A DNA stretch of 64,000 nucleotides, from NCBI RefSeq assembly GCF_016097555.1, contig NC_054701.1, positions 67,734,475-67,798,474 on the forward strand, written 5' to 3'. Below, piece after piece: positions 35,016 to 45,937 of the stretch. How positions within the stretch are numbered: the stretch's first letter is position 1; each line of letters begins with the position of its first letter. The notes beneath the pieces are model-generated. The model did no database searches, was not told the origin of the DNA, and saw nothing but the letters and a program-made list of their open reading frames with translations. This DNA comes from Gigantopelta aegis. Taxonomy: Eukaryota; Mollusca; Gastropoda; Neomphalida; Peltospiridae. The position numbers were made by a program, and so were the translations under genes.

Positions 35016-35830
35016 TCCAGGTATGAATGAAAAAGATTAATAGAGCATACTCGTCAACAAAGCGCTGACCCTGGCTCACCTTACAGACTCGTACCCAGAA
35101 GAGAAGTGGGTATAGGCATATACTGATGGATTATAAATCGGAGCAATAAGGTGAAGCAGGAATTCAAATAAGACTTCCAGGAGGAGACGCACAGCATTTC
35201 TCGGCTGCAACAGGAAAACCCTGCACAAACTACAAAGCAGATATGCAGACCTTGATTATGGCAGCATCATTTATGTATAATAGCGGACTCCAACAAGCAA
35301 AGATCGTCTTTATTTCCGACTCACGCTCCGTTCTTCAAGCACTAGAGAACTAAAATGAAAGAATCATCTCTTTGGAGAATGCACAAGGCCATATCAGCTC
35401 AACAACGAGGTGTGCCTCTAGTGGATACCAGCTCACTGTGGAGTGATGGGAAATGAAGCAGCAGATGAACTAGCAAAGATTGGCTACAGGGGAAAATGAG
35501 CTGAAGCAACAACAACAACAACAACAACAAAAATCAAAACAAAAGGACAGAAACAAACCAAGGACATGATTCAATCAAAGGGTTGACAAGGGAGGAGCAA
35601 GTCATCATTTGTAGACTGAGAACAGGACATGACAGACTGGATAGCCATCTACACAAACTCAAGCTCTCGAAGTCAGCAATGTGTCTATGTGGACAGGGAT
35701 GAGAGACCACAACCCACTTCCTCCAGGATTGCAGTCCGCACCAACAAATAAGAGACCAAATATGGCCTGCTTACATATCCCTGTCAGAAAAATTGCATGG
35801 CCCTGTCACACAAACCTATTAGTTAAATAT
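35016..35830 (+). pseudogene. LINE polymerase 3' remnant (RNase H)
   Basis: Several plus-strand frames, broken by stops and shifts, read as an RNase H domain: GGDAQHF at about 35180, KIVFISDSRSVLQAL at about 35300, and WIPAHCGVMGNEAADELAKI at about 35430. A C-terminal part follows (TREEQVIICRLRTGHDRL, then THFLQDCSPH). This order is typical of non-LTR retrotransposons that carry RNase H after the reverse transcriptase. The reverse transcriptase is not present. Confidence 0.8.
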
Positions 35831-36131
35831 CAATAACATCCGTTGTGACGAAAACTGAAAGATTAACCTTTTACGTGAACCTTTAATTGACTCTTCCAAT
35901 ATAAAAGTGTTTCAAACCAACCTTTGGGGTTGTTTTTTGTTTTTTAAATTTGATTAAATGGGATTTAAAAACTTTTTACTTTGTTTTTATTTACATTTAG
36001 TGGGGGTTTGGGGTGACTGGTATCGTCATTTTTTATTTTCAACCAGAGTGTAAGAATATGTAATTCTGTACGTGAATTTAGAGTCCGAATAAAGATGGAT
36101 ATATACATGGTTATTGAAATCTTAAGAAACA

Positions 36132-36450
36132 GTATTGACGTAGCCCAGTGGTAAAGCGTTCGCTTGATGCGCGGTCGGTGTGGGATCGATTCCCGTCGGT
36201 GGGCCCATTGGGCTATTTCTCGTTCCAGCCAGTGCACCACGACTGACATATCAAAGGACGTAGTATGAACTACCCTGTCGGTGGGTTCGTGCATATAAAA
36301 GATCCCTTGCTGCTAATCGAAAAGAGTAGTCCATGAAGTGGCGACAGCGGGTTTCTCCTCTCAATATCAATATCTTAACCATATGTCTAACGCCACATAA
36401 CCGTAAATAAAATATGTTGAGTGCGTTGTTAAATAAAACATTTCTTGCCT
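36132..36450 (+). mobile_element. SINE type A, full length
   Basis: From GTAGCCCAGTGGTAAAGCG through GGGATCGATTCCCGTCGG to GTTAAATAAAACATTTCTTG. Confidence 0.95.
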
Positions 36451-36867
36451 TCCTGTCTCCCCATAAATAGAGTCAGGTGATTAAACACAGCGTTGGTGGT
36501 GGTGTAGTTTAGTCAATTTGAATCCCATTATTTTTGGTGTCTCTTACAATTATCAATGTCTTGTGCACATTATAGACCCATTATTACAGTCAGTTTACCG
36601 AAAAATTGCACCAAGAAGAAAATATAAATTAAATTATCTGGGGGCGGGGTCACTTTTTTCCTTCTTTTTTATGTGTGGTTTTTTTTTTTTTTTTTTTTTG
36701 TTTTTTTGTTTTTTTAATTTTATTATTATTATTTGTTTCGTTGGGGGTTTTTTAGGTTTTTTTTTTTTGGGGGGGGGGGTTGATGTTGTGCCCAGGACAG
36801 CATGGTGGAAGATTTTTTTTTTAATACATGCACGAATACTACAGCCATTCACATTTCAAACATTTGA

Positions 36868-37140
36868 TAGTAACGCGGTCAGTCTAGGATCGATCCCCGT
36901 TGGTAGGCCCATTAAGCTATTTCTCTTTCCAGCCAGTGCACCACAACTGGTTTATCAAAATCCGTGGTATGTGTGTCTATGGGATGGTGTATATAAAAGA
37001 TTCCTTGCTACTAATGGAAAAATGTTGCGGGTTTCCCCTTTAAGACTATATGTCACAAGTACCAAATGTTTGACATCCAATTCCCGATGATTAATAAATC
37101 AATGTGCTCTAGTGGTGTCGTTAAACAAAACAAACTTTTT
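36868..37140 (+). mobile_element. SINE type B
   Basis: Part of the head (GGATCGATCCCCGTTGG), body, and a well-kept tail B (GTGGTGTCGTTAAACAAAAC). Confidence 0.9.
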
Positions 37141-37580
37141 GTTTTATGATACTAGTAGTAACTACAGACATTAGTAGACTTGTGTTTAACTTCAACTAAA
37201 ATTGATTTTCGAGTAGTTTCAGGTTGAAAATGTTTTACAAAAGACATAGAATAAATTGCGTTGTATCATTAAAATCAGTGGTCATAGGAATTAACCTCAT
37301 TGAATTCCTTTCTAAGTACTTACACAATGTTTTGGGTGATATACATGTATTTTAAACCAAAATGTTAAAATTGCTTAATATTAAAGTCAAATTAAACCAC
37401 AATGTTTACGTGCGTGTGTGTTTGATCATTCCTCATTTCGTACAATATAATAAGTCACTAGTATGCCATTTAATAACAAAGGCTTTATTGTGGTATATGT
37501 TTAATATTAAAGGATATTTCATTAGTCGCGTGTCAAGCAGATAGGTATCTCTGAGTAACTGACACACCTTGTTTCATATA
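37140..37580. other. Intergenic, nothing recognised
   Basis: AT-rich; no exon or repeat recognised. Confidence 0.5.
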
Positions 37581-37582
37581 TA

Positions 37583-39078
37583 TACTCTTCAAAAGAAGAA
37601 ACGCAAAACCACATTGTCGTAACATTTGGAGAATTGATTTAATTATTGAATGGTGAGTCCGATAATTACCAAATGTTGCAGGATTGTTCACAATTCACTC
37701 TAGTCCATTGTGAGTAAGTGATAGGACACACCACCAAGGTCAAGGTCATCTGGAGTCAATACCGGGTGTGGCCTCCGCGTGTGTTGACAACTGCCTGGCA
37801 CCGCCTGCCCATTGAAGCAACCAGAGTACGGATGACGTCCCGGGGGATGGTGGCCCACTCGGCCCGCAAGGCTGCTGCCAGCTCGGGCAGGGTCTGGGGC
37901 AGTGGTTGTCGCTGTCGGAGGCGTCGGTCCAACTCGTCCCATAGATGCTCAATTGGGTTCAAATCCGGTGATATCGATGGCCAAGGAGGACATTAATGTT
38001 GTTGTTCTGTAGGAAAGCCGTTGTGAGACGTGCTGTGTGAGGCCTGGCGTTGTCATGTTGGAACACTGCGTTGGCGTTGGCCATAACTGGAACGATGTGT
38101 GGCCGGAGGATCTGGTCATGTAGCCCTGTGCATTCAGGTTGCCCTGCACGTGGACCAGGTCAGTTCTGCCAGTGTGTGAGATGGCTGCCCACACCATGAC
38201 ACTACCCCCGCCGAATCTGTCCACTTCCTGCACGCAGTTTGCCGCATAACGTTCACCACGACGCCTATACACGCGACATCTTCCATCATGACGTCGGAGC
38301 AGAAATCGGGACTCGTCACTGAACCACACCTGTCTCCATCGCAGTTGAGGCCATTGTCGATGAATCTGGCACCACTGCAGTCGGAGTCGACGGTGTTGTG
38401 GTGTTAAGATGACACCTCGAACTGGACGTCTGGCACGAATTCCTACCTCACGTAGGCGGTTCCGTACGGTCTGGTCGGATATCCTGCGCAAACCTGGTAT
38501 TGCTGCGGCTGTGGAGGTGGCAGTAGTCAATCGTTCCCGAAGGTGGCGTACCCGGATGTAGCGGTCCTGCCCGGGGGTAGTGACCCGTGGTCGACCGGAT
38601 GTAGGGAGGTCACGTGTTGATCCATGTTGCTGGTAACGGTCCCACAGTCTGGAGATGGTGCTTGGGGACACATGGAATGCCCTGGCAACGGCCGTTCTGG
38701 ATTCGCCTGCGTCTAGTCGGCCGATGGCATTGTTTCTCTGCGGTTCACTGAGACGTGGCATGTCCTGGATTGTCAACTGTCGGCCAGATACAGAGGCCAG
38801 GCAAGCGAACACCCTGCACTTTTATACTGTCGGTGTTCATGTTGCACGTGCAGACAACGCACGTGCAGTGGTGACATGGTTTGCACGTGGCTGCGTTTTT
38901 GCGAATATTCACATTTTGGAACTTTATTGTACAGTAGCTGCGTTTTATCGAATGTAACCGTGGGAATGTGTTTGGGACATGCAATGACTTTATATTCACA
39001 AAGCATGAACCGGTAGGAAACATAAAATCGGAGTTATAACCCATTTGTACCCTTTTGCGTTTCTTTTTTTCAAGAGTA
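37583..39078 (-). mobile_element. Tc1-type transposon, second family
   Basis: 1496 bp flanked by TA (37581-37582, 39079-39080). The inverted ends are TACTCTTCAAAAGAAGAAAC on the left and its near complement on the right, with AAACGCAAAA shared further in. TIR sequence and protein differ from the element at 32321. Confidence 0.9.
37756..38812 (-). pseudogene. Tc1-type DD34E transposase with two frameshifts
   Basis: It starts at an MPRLSEPQRNNAIGRL segment, with HTH motifs (ARAFHVSPSTISRLWDRYQ and RISDQTVRNRL), a GRPR linker and a catalytic Asp in WFSDESRF. One-base losses at about 38118 and 37984 move the frame twice, so HDNARPH and SPDLNPIEHLW lie in the second and third frames. The spacing Asp-34-Glu is kept. 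GC-rich relative to its surroundings. Confidence 0.9.
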
Positions 39079-39507
39079 TATGTCAGTATCTGAATCGAGC
39101 AAGGTCAGCAGCGTTCTGTCCGAATGTTCTTTTGACTGCAGTTTGTACTAATATTAATTTTTGGTATACGTATATCAAAAACATCACAATATGGATTTTT
39201 AAATATTATTATTGTTTATATTATTATTATTATTTTTTTTTATTTTTTTTTTATTTATTTTTTTTATTATTATTATTTTTTTTTTTTACAGATGCGCGTC
39301 ATCCCTTCTAAAGTTGGTTGTCGGTGTTTGTTTTTTTGTTTGTTTTTTTTTTGGGGGGTTTTTGTTGGGTGGGGGGGGGGTGTCGAGTCATGCTCCCATG
39401 GAAAATAACTTCTTTTTTTCTTGGAGCTGAAAGGTTTCGACCCCAACTCTCCCCCCCCCCTCCCCCCCCCTCCACTACACACGCACCTGGTTTGGTCCTA
39501 AAGTCAA

Positions 39508-39612
39508 AGCTTATGGTATATGCTGTCCTACCCATCAGAAGTACATATAAAAGATTCTGTGTCGTTAAACAAAACAAACTTTAACTTTAAAAATATTCTT
39601 TGCTGCTGATTT
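39508..39612 (+). mobile_element. SINE type B fragment, internally deleted
   Basis: GTACATATAAAAGATTCTGTG jumps directly to GTCGTTAAACAAAACAAAC, so most of the tail is missing. Confidence 0.7.
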
Positions 39613-39908
39613 AAAAAAAAAAGAGTAAAGGTTTTCCTCTGAAGAAATTTAATGTGTCCTCCGTGGAGTGCATTGCGTACCCGTAGTTAAGCTCATATTT
39701 CTGCTCTCGCACACGCACACATATACAACCGTGCACACAAACTATTAGTGATGGTAGCGATGTGGTGGAGAGGCGGGCAGCTATATATTAATTTGATTTT
39801 CAAAGGTGTGGGTATGTCCAGAGCTGCTCCCACCCCTCGCTTCTAATGTCTGATCCTTTTGTTTTCACTATAAAACAGTACCTATCTATCAACGTCTCTG
39901 CCTGTTTC

Positions 39909-40022
39909 TGTCTACCTACCTACCTACCTACCTACCTACCTACCTACCTACCTACCTACCTACCTACCTACCTACCTACCTACCTACCTGCCTGCCTGTC
40001 TGTCTACCTGCCTACCTACCTA

Positions 40023-40053
<31 letters not shown>

Positions 40054-40090
40054 ACCTACCTGTCTGCCTACCTGTCTGTCTGCCTACCTA

Positions 40091-40145
<55 letters not shown>

Positions 40146-40188
40146 ACCTACCTGCCTGCCTGCCTGCCTGCCTACCTACCTACCTACT
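39909..40188. repeat. (CCTA)n/(CCTG)n tetranucleotide array 1
   Basis: About 70 units, CCTA-rich on the left and CCTG-rich on the right. The open frames over it (repeating TYLP, ACLP) are artefacts. Confidence 0.95.
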
Positions 40189-40420
40189 AAAGTTGGTTGT
40201 CGGTGCCTGCCTGTCGAGTCTGCTCCCATGAAAATAACTTCCTCCTGCCTGGTTTGTCCTGCCTGCCTTGTACACCATGTTGTGGTTACCTGTTCTTGTG
40301 CTGATTCTTGCCTTGTCTGCCTTCCTGCCACACCCCTAGCCTGGATTTTCAGTGGAGGAGGATCCAGTGATGTACGTGCCTGTATATCTGTAGTTTGTAC
40401 TACCTATGTGTATGTATAAC
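40189..40420 (+). pseudogene. Mosaic partial copy of the signal-peptide exon
   Basis: 40277-40378 resembles 40676-40777 (ATGTTGTGGTTACC start, AGTGGAGGAGGATCCAGTGA end), but substitutions and small gaps add CCTG words and place a stop at 40337 after 20 codons. The part before it (TAAAGTTGGTTGTCGGTG at 40189, GTCGAGTCTGCTCCCATG at 40214) resembles 39309-39420. It lies between two CCTG arrays and is either a genuine broken duplicate or an assembly artefact. Confidence 0.7.
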
Positions 40421-40501
40421 CTACCTACCTACCTAACCTACCTGCCTGCCTGTCTGTTTGCCTACCTACCTAACCTGCCTACCTGTCTGTCTGCCTACCT
40501 A

Positions 40502-40576
<75 letters not shown>

Positions 40577-40622
40577 ACCTACCTGCCTGCCTGCCTGCCT
40601 GCCTACCTACCTACCTACCTGT
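40421..40622. repeat. (CCTA)n/(CCTG)n tetranucleotide array 2
   Basis: About 50 units with the same CCTA/CCTG composition as array 1, directly 5' of the knottin-like gene. Confidence 0.95.
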
Positions 40623-40664
40623 ATACTGGTTCTAGTTTTGTCATGTTGTTTTTGTTGTCTTCAG

Positions 40665-43600
40665 GATATTACACCATGTTGTGGTTACCGGTTCTTGTGC
40701 TGATTCTTGCCTTGTCTACCTTCACGATGGGCCACACCCATAGCCGTGGATTTTCAGTGGAGGAGGATCCAGTGATGTACGTATAATGTATATAAATGTG
40801 TAGTTTGTAGTAACCTATGTGTATGTATAATGTATATAAATGTGTAGTTTGTAGTAACCTGTGTGGCGGCAGCGTGTATGTATAATGTATATAAATGTGT
40901 AGTTTGTAGTAACCTGTGTGTATGTATAATGTATATAAATGTGTAGTTTGTAGTAACCTGTGTGGCGGCAGCGTGTATGTATAATGTATATAAATGTGTA
41001 ATTTGTAGTAACCTGTGTGTATGTATAATGTATATAAATGTGTAGTTTGTAGTAACCTGTGTGGCGGCAGCGTGTACGTATAATGTATATAAATGTGTAG
41101 TTTGTAGTAACCTGTGTGTATGTATAATGTATATAAATGTGTAGTTTGTAGTAACCTGTGTGGCGGCAGCGTGTACGTATAATGTATATAAATGTGTAGT
41201 TTGTAGTAACCTGTGTGTATGTATAATGTATATAAATGTGTAGTTTGTAGTAACCTGTGTGGCGGCAGCGTGTATGTATAATGTATATAAATGTGTAGTT
41301 TGTAGTAACCTGTGTGTATGTATAATGTATATAAATGTGTAGTTTGTAGTAACCTGTGTGGCGGCAGCGTGTATGTATAATGTATATAAATGTGTAATTT
41401 GTAGTAACCTGTGTGTATGTATAATGTATATAAATGTGTAGTTTGTAGTAACCTGTGTGGTATATAAATGTGCAGTTTGTGTACGTGTATGTATAATGTA
41501 TATAAATGTGTAGTTTGTAGTAACCTGTGTGTATGTATAATGTATATAAATGTGTAGTTTGTAGTAACCTGTGTGGCGGCAGCGTGTACGTATAATGTAT
41601 ATAAATGTGTAGTTTGTAGTAACCTGTGTGTATGTATAATGTATATAAATGTGTAGTTTGTAGTAACCTGTGTGGCGGCAGCGTGTATGTATATAATGTA
41701 TACCTGTGTGTATGTATAATGTATATAAATGTGTAGTTTGTAGTAACCTGTGTGTAGGTATAATGTATATAAATGTGTAGTTTGTAGTAACCTGTGTGTA
41801 TGTATAATGTATATAAATGTGGGGATTGTAGTAACCTGTGTGGCGGCAGCGTGTATGTATAATGTATATAAATGTGTAGTTTGTAGTAACCTGTGTGGCG
41901 GCAGCGTGTATGTATAATGTATATAAATGTGTAGTTTGTAGTAACCTGCGTGTATGTATAATGTATATAAATGTGTAGTTTGTAGTAACCTGCGTGTATG
42001 TATAATGTATATAAATGTGTAGTTTGTAGTAACCTGCGTGTATGTATAATGTATATAAATGTGTAGTTTGTAGTAACCTGTGTGTATGTATAATGTATAT
42101 AAATGTGTAGTTTGTAGTAACCTGTGTGTATGTATAATGTATATAAATGTGTAGTTTGTAGTAACCTGTGTGTATGTATAATGTATATAAATGTGTAGAT
42201 TGTAAGAATCTGTGTGGCAGCAGCGTGTATGTATAATGTATATAAATGTGTAGTTTGTAGTAACCTGTGTGTATGTATAATGTATATAAATGTGTAGTTT
42301 GTAGTAACCTGTGTGTATGTATAATGTATATAAATGTGTAGTTTGTAGTAACCTGTGTGTATCTATAATGTATATAAATGTGTAGATTGTAAGAATCTGT
42401 GTGGCAGCAGCGTGTATGTATAATGTATATAAATGTGTAGTTTGTAGTAACCTGTGTGGCGGCAGCGTGTATGTATAATGTATATAAATGTGTAGTTTGT
42501 AGTAACCTGTGTGGCGGCAGCGTCTTTCCTCTCTGGCTCTTTTTGTCTTGACAAAGTGTCGAAATAACCACATTAAGTTATGGTCACAAATAGTGTAGTA
42601 TTTTTTTTTTTTTTTTTAAATATGCTGATCTGTCTTTAACAAATGTTCCTTCCTGTTTTATTTATAAGATTTTTATTTATAAGATCATTTTTGAATTGCC
42701 GATGATCCGCCATCTGTCATCAATGCCTGTCATTTTGATTTATAATATTATATACCATCGTTTACAAGTTTGGATTACATTTTCTTTTCAAGTTTTTTGT
42801 TAAAAACATGTTAGTTAAACTTAATAAATTTGTGACTTAATAAATAAATAAAATTAATTAATTAATAAATTTATAAATTAATAAATTAATATATTTAATA
42901 AAATTAATAAATTTAATAAATTTAATAAATTTATAAATTAAATAAATTAAATAAATTAATAAATTAATTATTTAATAATTAACGTTTGTGAGAAACGATT
43001 GAATAAACTAAAAGAACAGAAAAGAAATAGAAGTAATCGATGGTTTAACAGTATTTATTATTAACATTTTATCTTCTGAATGAATGAATGAATGAATGTT
43101 TAACGACACCCCAGCATGAAAAATACATCGGCTATTGGATGGCAAACTATGGTAAATGCAAAAACAATGTGTTTATCTTCTGAGACAGCCCAACTGGTAA
43201 GTAATGGCAATAGTGATAGTAACAATAAATAAATGATTCCGCACGAGATGCATGTGAATATGCTCAAATATTTGTTTATTGGTATCATCATTTCAGGGCC
43301 GTAGCTAGCGAAATCCGGAAATATTTTTATAGAAACTTAACGAAAATTCTCTTCTTAACCGTTTAAGGAGTTTTAGACTATTAACTACTCAGTTGCCCAA
43401 CCCCCCCTCACACACACACACCCCACCACCCTCAAAAAAAATAAAAATCCTAGCTACGGCCCTGCATTTAACGTGTTTCGACCGTTTAATATCGATTGCA
43501 GATTAATTGGTTCAAAATCGTTTAAAGATGTTATAATAATTTGTCTTTGCTGATGGGATAGCATGTTAGTTGGAAATGAGTTCTGCGCATGACCGTTGTA

Positions 43601-44412
43601 TGCTCAATTTTCAGGTTGGTTGTTTGCTCATTTTTCAAACATCCTTTAATTGTTGAACTGCATAAATAAATATAACATTTACTCTTCCCGTAATAACATT
43701 AAATTATATCCATTCTTCGCTTCCATACGGAACGAGCTAGCATTTTGCATTAAACATTTAAACACAAAAAAACCCAGGTAAACCGGCCTCGGTGGTGTCG
43801 TGGTTAAGCAATCGGACATAAGGCTGGTAGTGGTAGGTACTAGGTTCGCATCCCGGTACCGGCTCCCACACAGAGCAGGTTTTAACGACTCAATGGGTAG
43901 GTGCAAGACCACTGTGCAGACTTATCTCTCACTAACCACTAACCCACTTTCCTGGACAGACAGCCCAGATAGCTGTCATGTGTGTGCCCAGGACAGCGTT
44001 TTTGAACCTTAATTGGATATAAACACGAAAATAAGTTGAAATGAATTAATGAAAACAGGTAGCTTTCTACAACAAATGTTTTCATTGGAACAACGGATTA
44101 AATACGTCCAAAATATTTTCAGTTCCTGATCCAGGGGCTGAGGAAGTGCCTGTGTTTGAAATATGTTGATGGATTGTCAAACAAGCGTCCTTTTCATGTG
44201 TTTTGTTTCTTTACAGTGTAAGAAAAGTGGCGAATTCTGCAAAGGCAGTCGGTGCTGTTCTTTGCTCGAGTGTAAGCGAGGACCTGAGAATGGACCCTTG
44301 AGGTGCGAGCTCGTGCCCAGGGGATAACAATCTCTTGGTGGAAATATTGCCAGCAATTATAACAGGCAGCTTGTCTTTGTGTGCATTGTATCAGATATGA
44401 ATAGCAAATAAA
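40665..44412 (+). CDS. Small secreted Cys-rich (cystine-knot-like) peptide gene, two coding exons
   Basis: Exon 40676-40780 (35 codons) and exon 44217-44327 (36 codons plus TAA) are both phase 0 and join to a 71-residue precursor. The first begins with a hydrophobic signal peptide, then a short acidic propeptide-like part. The second has six Cys in the order C-x6-C-x4-CC-x4-C-x10-C, the framework of inhibitor-cystine-knot peptides, a fold used by molluscan venom, defence and signalling peptides. The peptide is presumably exported and disulphide-bonded; its target cannot be told. An acceptor-like TTGTCTTCAG ends at 40664, suggesting an upstream 5' UTR exon. AATAAA lies at 44407-44412, 80 bases after the stop. 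An unseen middle exon is possible. The function (toxin-like, antimicrobial, hormone) is undecided. Confidence 0.7.
40676..40780 (+). CDS. Knottin-like gene, signal-peptide exon
   Basis: The ATG at 40676 is followed by an uninterrupted run of Leu, Val, Ile, Pro and Ala (about 13 residues), then Gly-His, an Arg, and an acidic VEED segment. This is the layout of a signal peptide plus short spacer. The chosen donor is GTATAA at 40781, which leaves phase 0. The nearby GTACGT at 40776 would leave a phase that does not fit the Cys exon. Confidence 0.7.
40781..42522. repeat. Minisatellite of 44- and 55-bp units in the knottin-like gene's intron
   Basis: The units (GTATGTATAATGTATATAAA, then TGTGTAGTTTGTAGTAACCT) repeat about 37 times. 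Some carry an extra 11 bp with GGCGGCAGCG, and from 40860 the long and short units alternate in a 99-bp higher-order period. The array begins exactly at the exon's splice donor. Two long minus-strand frames (605 and 634 codons) are artefacts of unit length and lack of stops. Confidence 0.95.
42523..43085. other. AT-rich intron sequence with (TAAA)n-like tracts
   Basis: Includes a T run (42601-42617) and a degenerate TAAT/AAAT array at 42835-42975. No exon recognised. Confidence 0.6.
43092..43175 (-). mobile_element. SINE type B tail fragment
   Basis: GTTTAACGACACCCCAGCATG and ATCGGCTATTGGATGGCAAA are the reverse complement of tail B. Confidence 0.7.
43296..43468. mobile_element. MITE family 3, copy 2
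   Basis: Ends CAGGGCCGTAGCTAGCG and CTAGCTACGGCCCTG. The interior motif GAGTTTTAGACTATTAACTA is as in the other two copies. Confidence 0.85.
43782..44048 (+). mobile_element. SINE type D, full length
   Basis: Head CCGGCCTCGGTGGTGTCGTG with a box B-like GGTTCGCATCCCGG, body TCCTGGACAGACAGCCCAG, and tail TTGAACCTTAATTGGATAT. The tail resembles the 3' end of the insert at 56397 read on the minus strand. Confidence 0.9.
44217..44327 (+). CDS. Knottin-like gene, Cys-rich terminal exon
   Basis: The acceptor TTTCTTTACAG ends at 44216. The exon opens directly on the first Cys codon, so the whole cystine framework sits on one exon, as is common for such peptides. Six Cys include the CC pair at 44253-44258. 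The chain is basic and ends Pro-Arg-Gly; a terminal Gly can be an amidation signal, though no second basic residue supports that strongly. The stop TAA is at 44325. Confidence 0.8.
   Translation, partial: CKKSGEFCKGSRCCSLLECKRGPENGPLRCELVPRG
44407..44412 (+). promoter_or_regulatory. Polyadenylation signal AATAAA
   Basis: Perfect hexamer 80 bases after the stop codon of the knottin-like gene. Confidence 0.7.
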
Positions 44413-44454
44413 GTTTACACAGCAATCGTGTTGGTCAGTAAATGATATTAAAAT

Positions 44455-44690
44455 TAAAGTTTGATTTGTTTAACGACACCACTAGAGCACATTGATTTAT
44501 TAATAATCGGCTATTGGAATATCAAACATTTGGTAATTTTGACATTTAGTCTTAAAAGAGAAAACTCACATTTTTCCATTAGTATTAAAGGATCTTTTAT
44601 ATGCCCCACCCCACAGACAAGATATCACATACCACGGCCTTTGATATACCAGTCGTACCACTGGGCTACATCCTGTCCCCGTAAATTATA
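44455..44690 (-). mobile_element. SINE type B
   Basis: Reverse complement of tail B (GTTTAACGACACCACTAGAG), body with GGATCTTTTATATGC, and part of the head. Confidence 0.9.
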
Positions 44691-44805
44691 TTAACCCCTC
44701 ACCCCCCCCCCCCCCCCCCAGCTTACCCACTGGGTTTTCCCGACACAACTATGTCTGGTATATCAAATGCCTGGTACCGATAGTTATTACGATCGTATCA
44801 ACATG

Positions 44806-44890
44806 TGTACCACGACTGGTATATCAAAGGCCGTGGTATGTGCTGTCCGGTCTATGCATATAACATATCCCTTACTGCTAATGGATCAAA
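44806..44890 (+). mobile_element. SINE body fragment
   Basis: GTACCACGACTGGTATATCA to ATATCCCTTACTGCTAATGG. Head and tail are missing. Confidence 0.75.
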
Positions 44891-45492
44891 CCCCCTCGGT
44901 GGACTAATTGGGGGGTTTTACCGACATCTCCGCACGATTTGTTTAACACCGTCTAGATAGGGAGAGACGAAAATCTATTAACTCTACACTTCCATATCGA
45001 TTGGCCAACCACACACTCGCGAACGCACGTAAAAGCACACGCGCGCATATAAACACATTACATGCACGAGCAAGACTATCGCATGGAACTAATAGTACAG
45101 TCCAAACATTGAGATAAAACATTTTTTTTACACGATACTAATTGTGAACATTGAGTTAAAGACACCCCCCCAAAAAAAAAATCACACCTCTTTTTCCCCT
45201 ATTACCTTTTATGTTTTCCTTACTCCTAGACAGTACCCCCCCCCCCCCCCCACCCTTATGAATTCATGGATACCCCAATGAATTGAGGCAGTTTCTATTG
45301 TTTTTCTGCTAATATAGACAGATTGACAGATAGTTTATTAAATATAACAAAACAATAATCGTAGGTAATTTTTTATTATTACAAATGTATAAAAAATATA
45401 GTTCTAAAAATCACATTTTAAAATGTTATTAAATAAATACATAGACAATTCGATGTTTTGAAGTTATTTCTCCCTTATCCTCGACTCCTGTT

Positions 45493-45872
45493 AAAGGGAC
45501 AGACCCTGGTTTTTAAACACTACAACATATTGTTTTACTATTACAGCCATTTATGATCACTGAGATCAAACATCACTTATATTTTATTCTTTAGATTGTC
45601 CATTTCCGTAGAACCGAAGTGTTTCTGGTCATCCTGGTGTTTGTAGTACCTAAAATAGCATTTTTCATATTTTTAAAAACGCACGTGCGTCTGAGAAGTA
45701 GTGGTTTATTGATTCGAGTTCTAGTCTATATTTTAAAAAAATATTCTGTTTTAACGTCACAGACATTTCTTTCACTCTATTGTATCTTTATCCAAACGAG
45801 TTGCAGGTTTGTAAATTAACTAAACTTAGTGTCCATTTTTTACGGGTTAAAACTAGCGTCTGCGCCTTTAAT
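45493..45872. mobile_element. MITE family 4 (TTAA type), copy at the 3' end of the EGF-CUB-TSR gene
   Basis: Ends TTAAAGGGACAGACCCTGG (left) and GTCTGCGCCTTTAA (right) are inverted and bounded by TTAA, as for piggyBac-type elements. Members with more even ends lie at 47946-48284 and 63274-63624. The right-hand TTAA overlaps the stop codon of the gene read on the minus strand. Confidence 0.7.
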
Positions 45873-45937
45873 AGCAATAGCTACCACTTGGCTTGAAACC
45901 AGTGCAGCAGCGGCTTTTTACGGTGCAAGTCTTGTAT
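45868..45937 (-). CDS. Short Cys exon 2 and stop codon
   Basis: The acceptor TATTTCAG precedes 22 codons and TAA. The module TCTVKSRCCTGFK, then GSYCY, matches short Cys exon 1. The stop falls where exon 1 has its splice donor, at the junction with the MITE at 45493-45872. A possible polyadenylation hexamer on the minus strand (TTTATT on plus at 45705-45710) lies inside the MITE. Confidence 0.8.

Noticed and set aside
39846..40190. Cys/Leu/Pro-repeat protein over the CCTG arrays
   Set aside because: Pure tetranucleotide translation (repeating ACLP, TYLP).
40669..42573. Minus-strand frames of 605 and 634 codons
   Set aside because: They translate the 44/55-bp intronic minisatellite; the repeated YTFIYIIHT-type peptide has no unique part.
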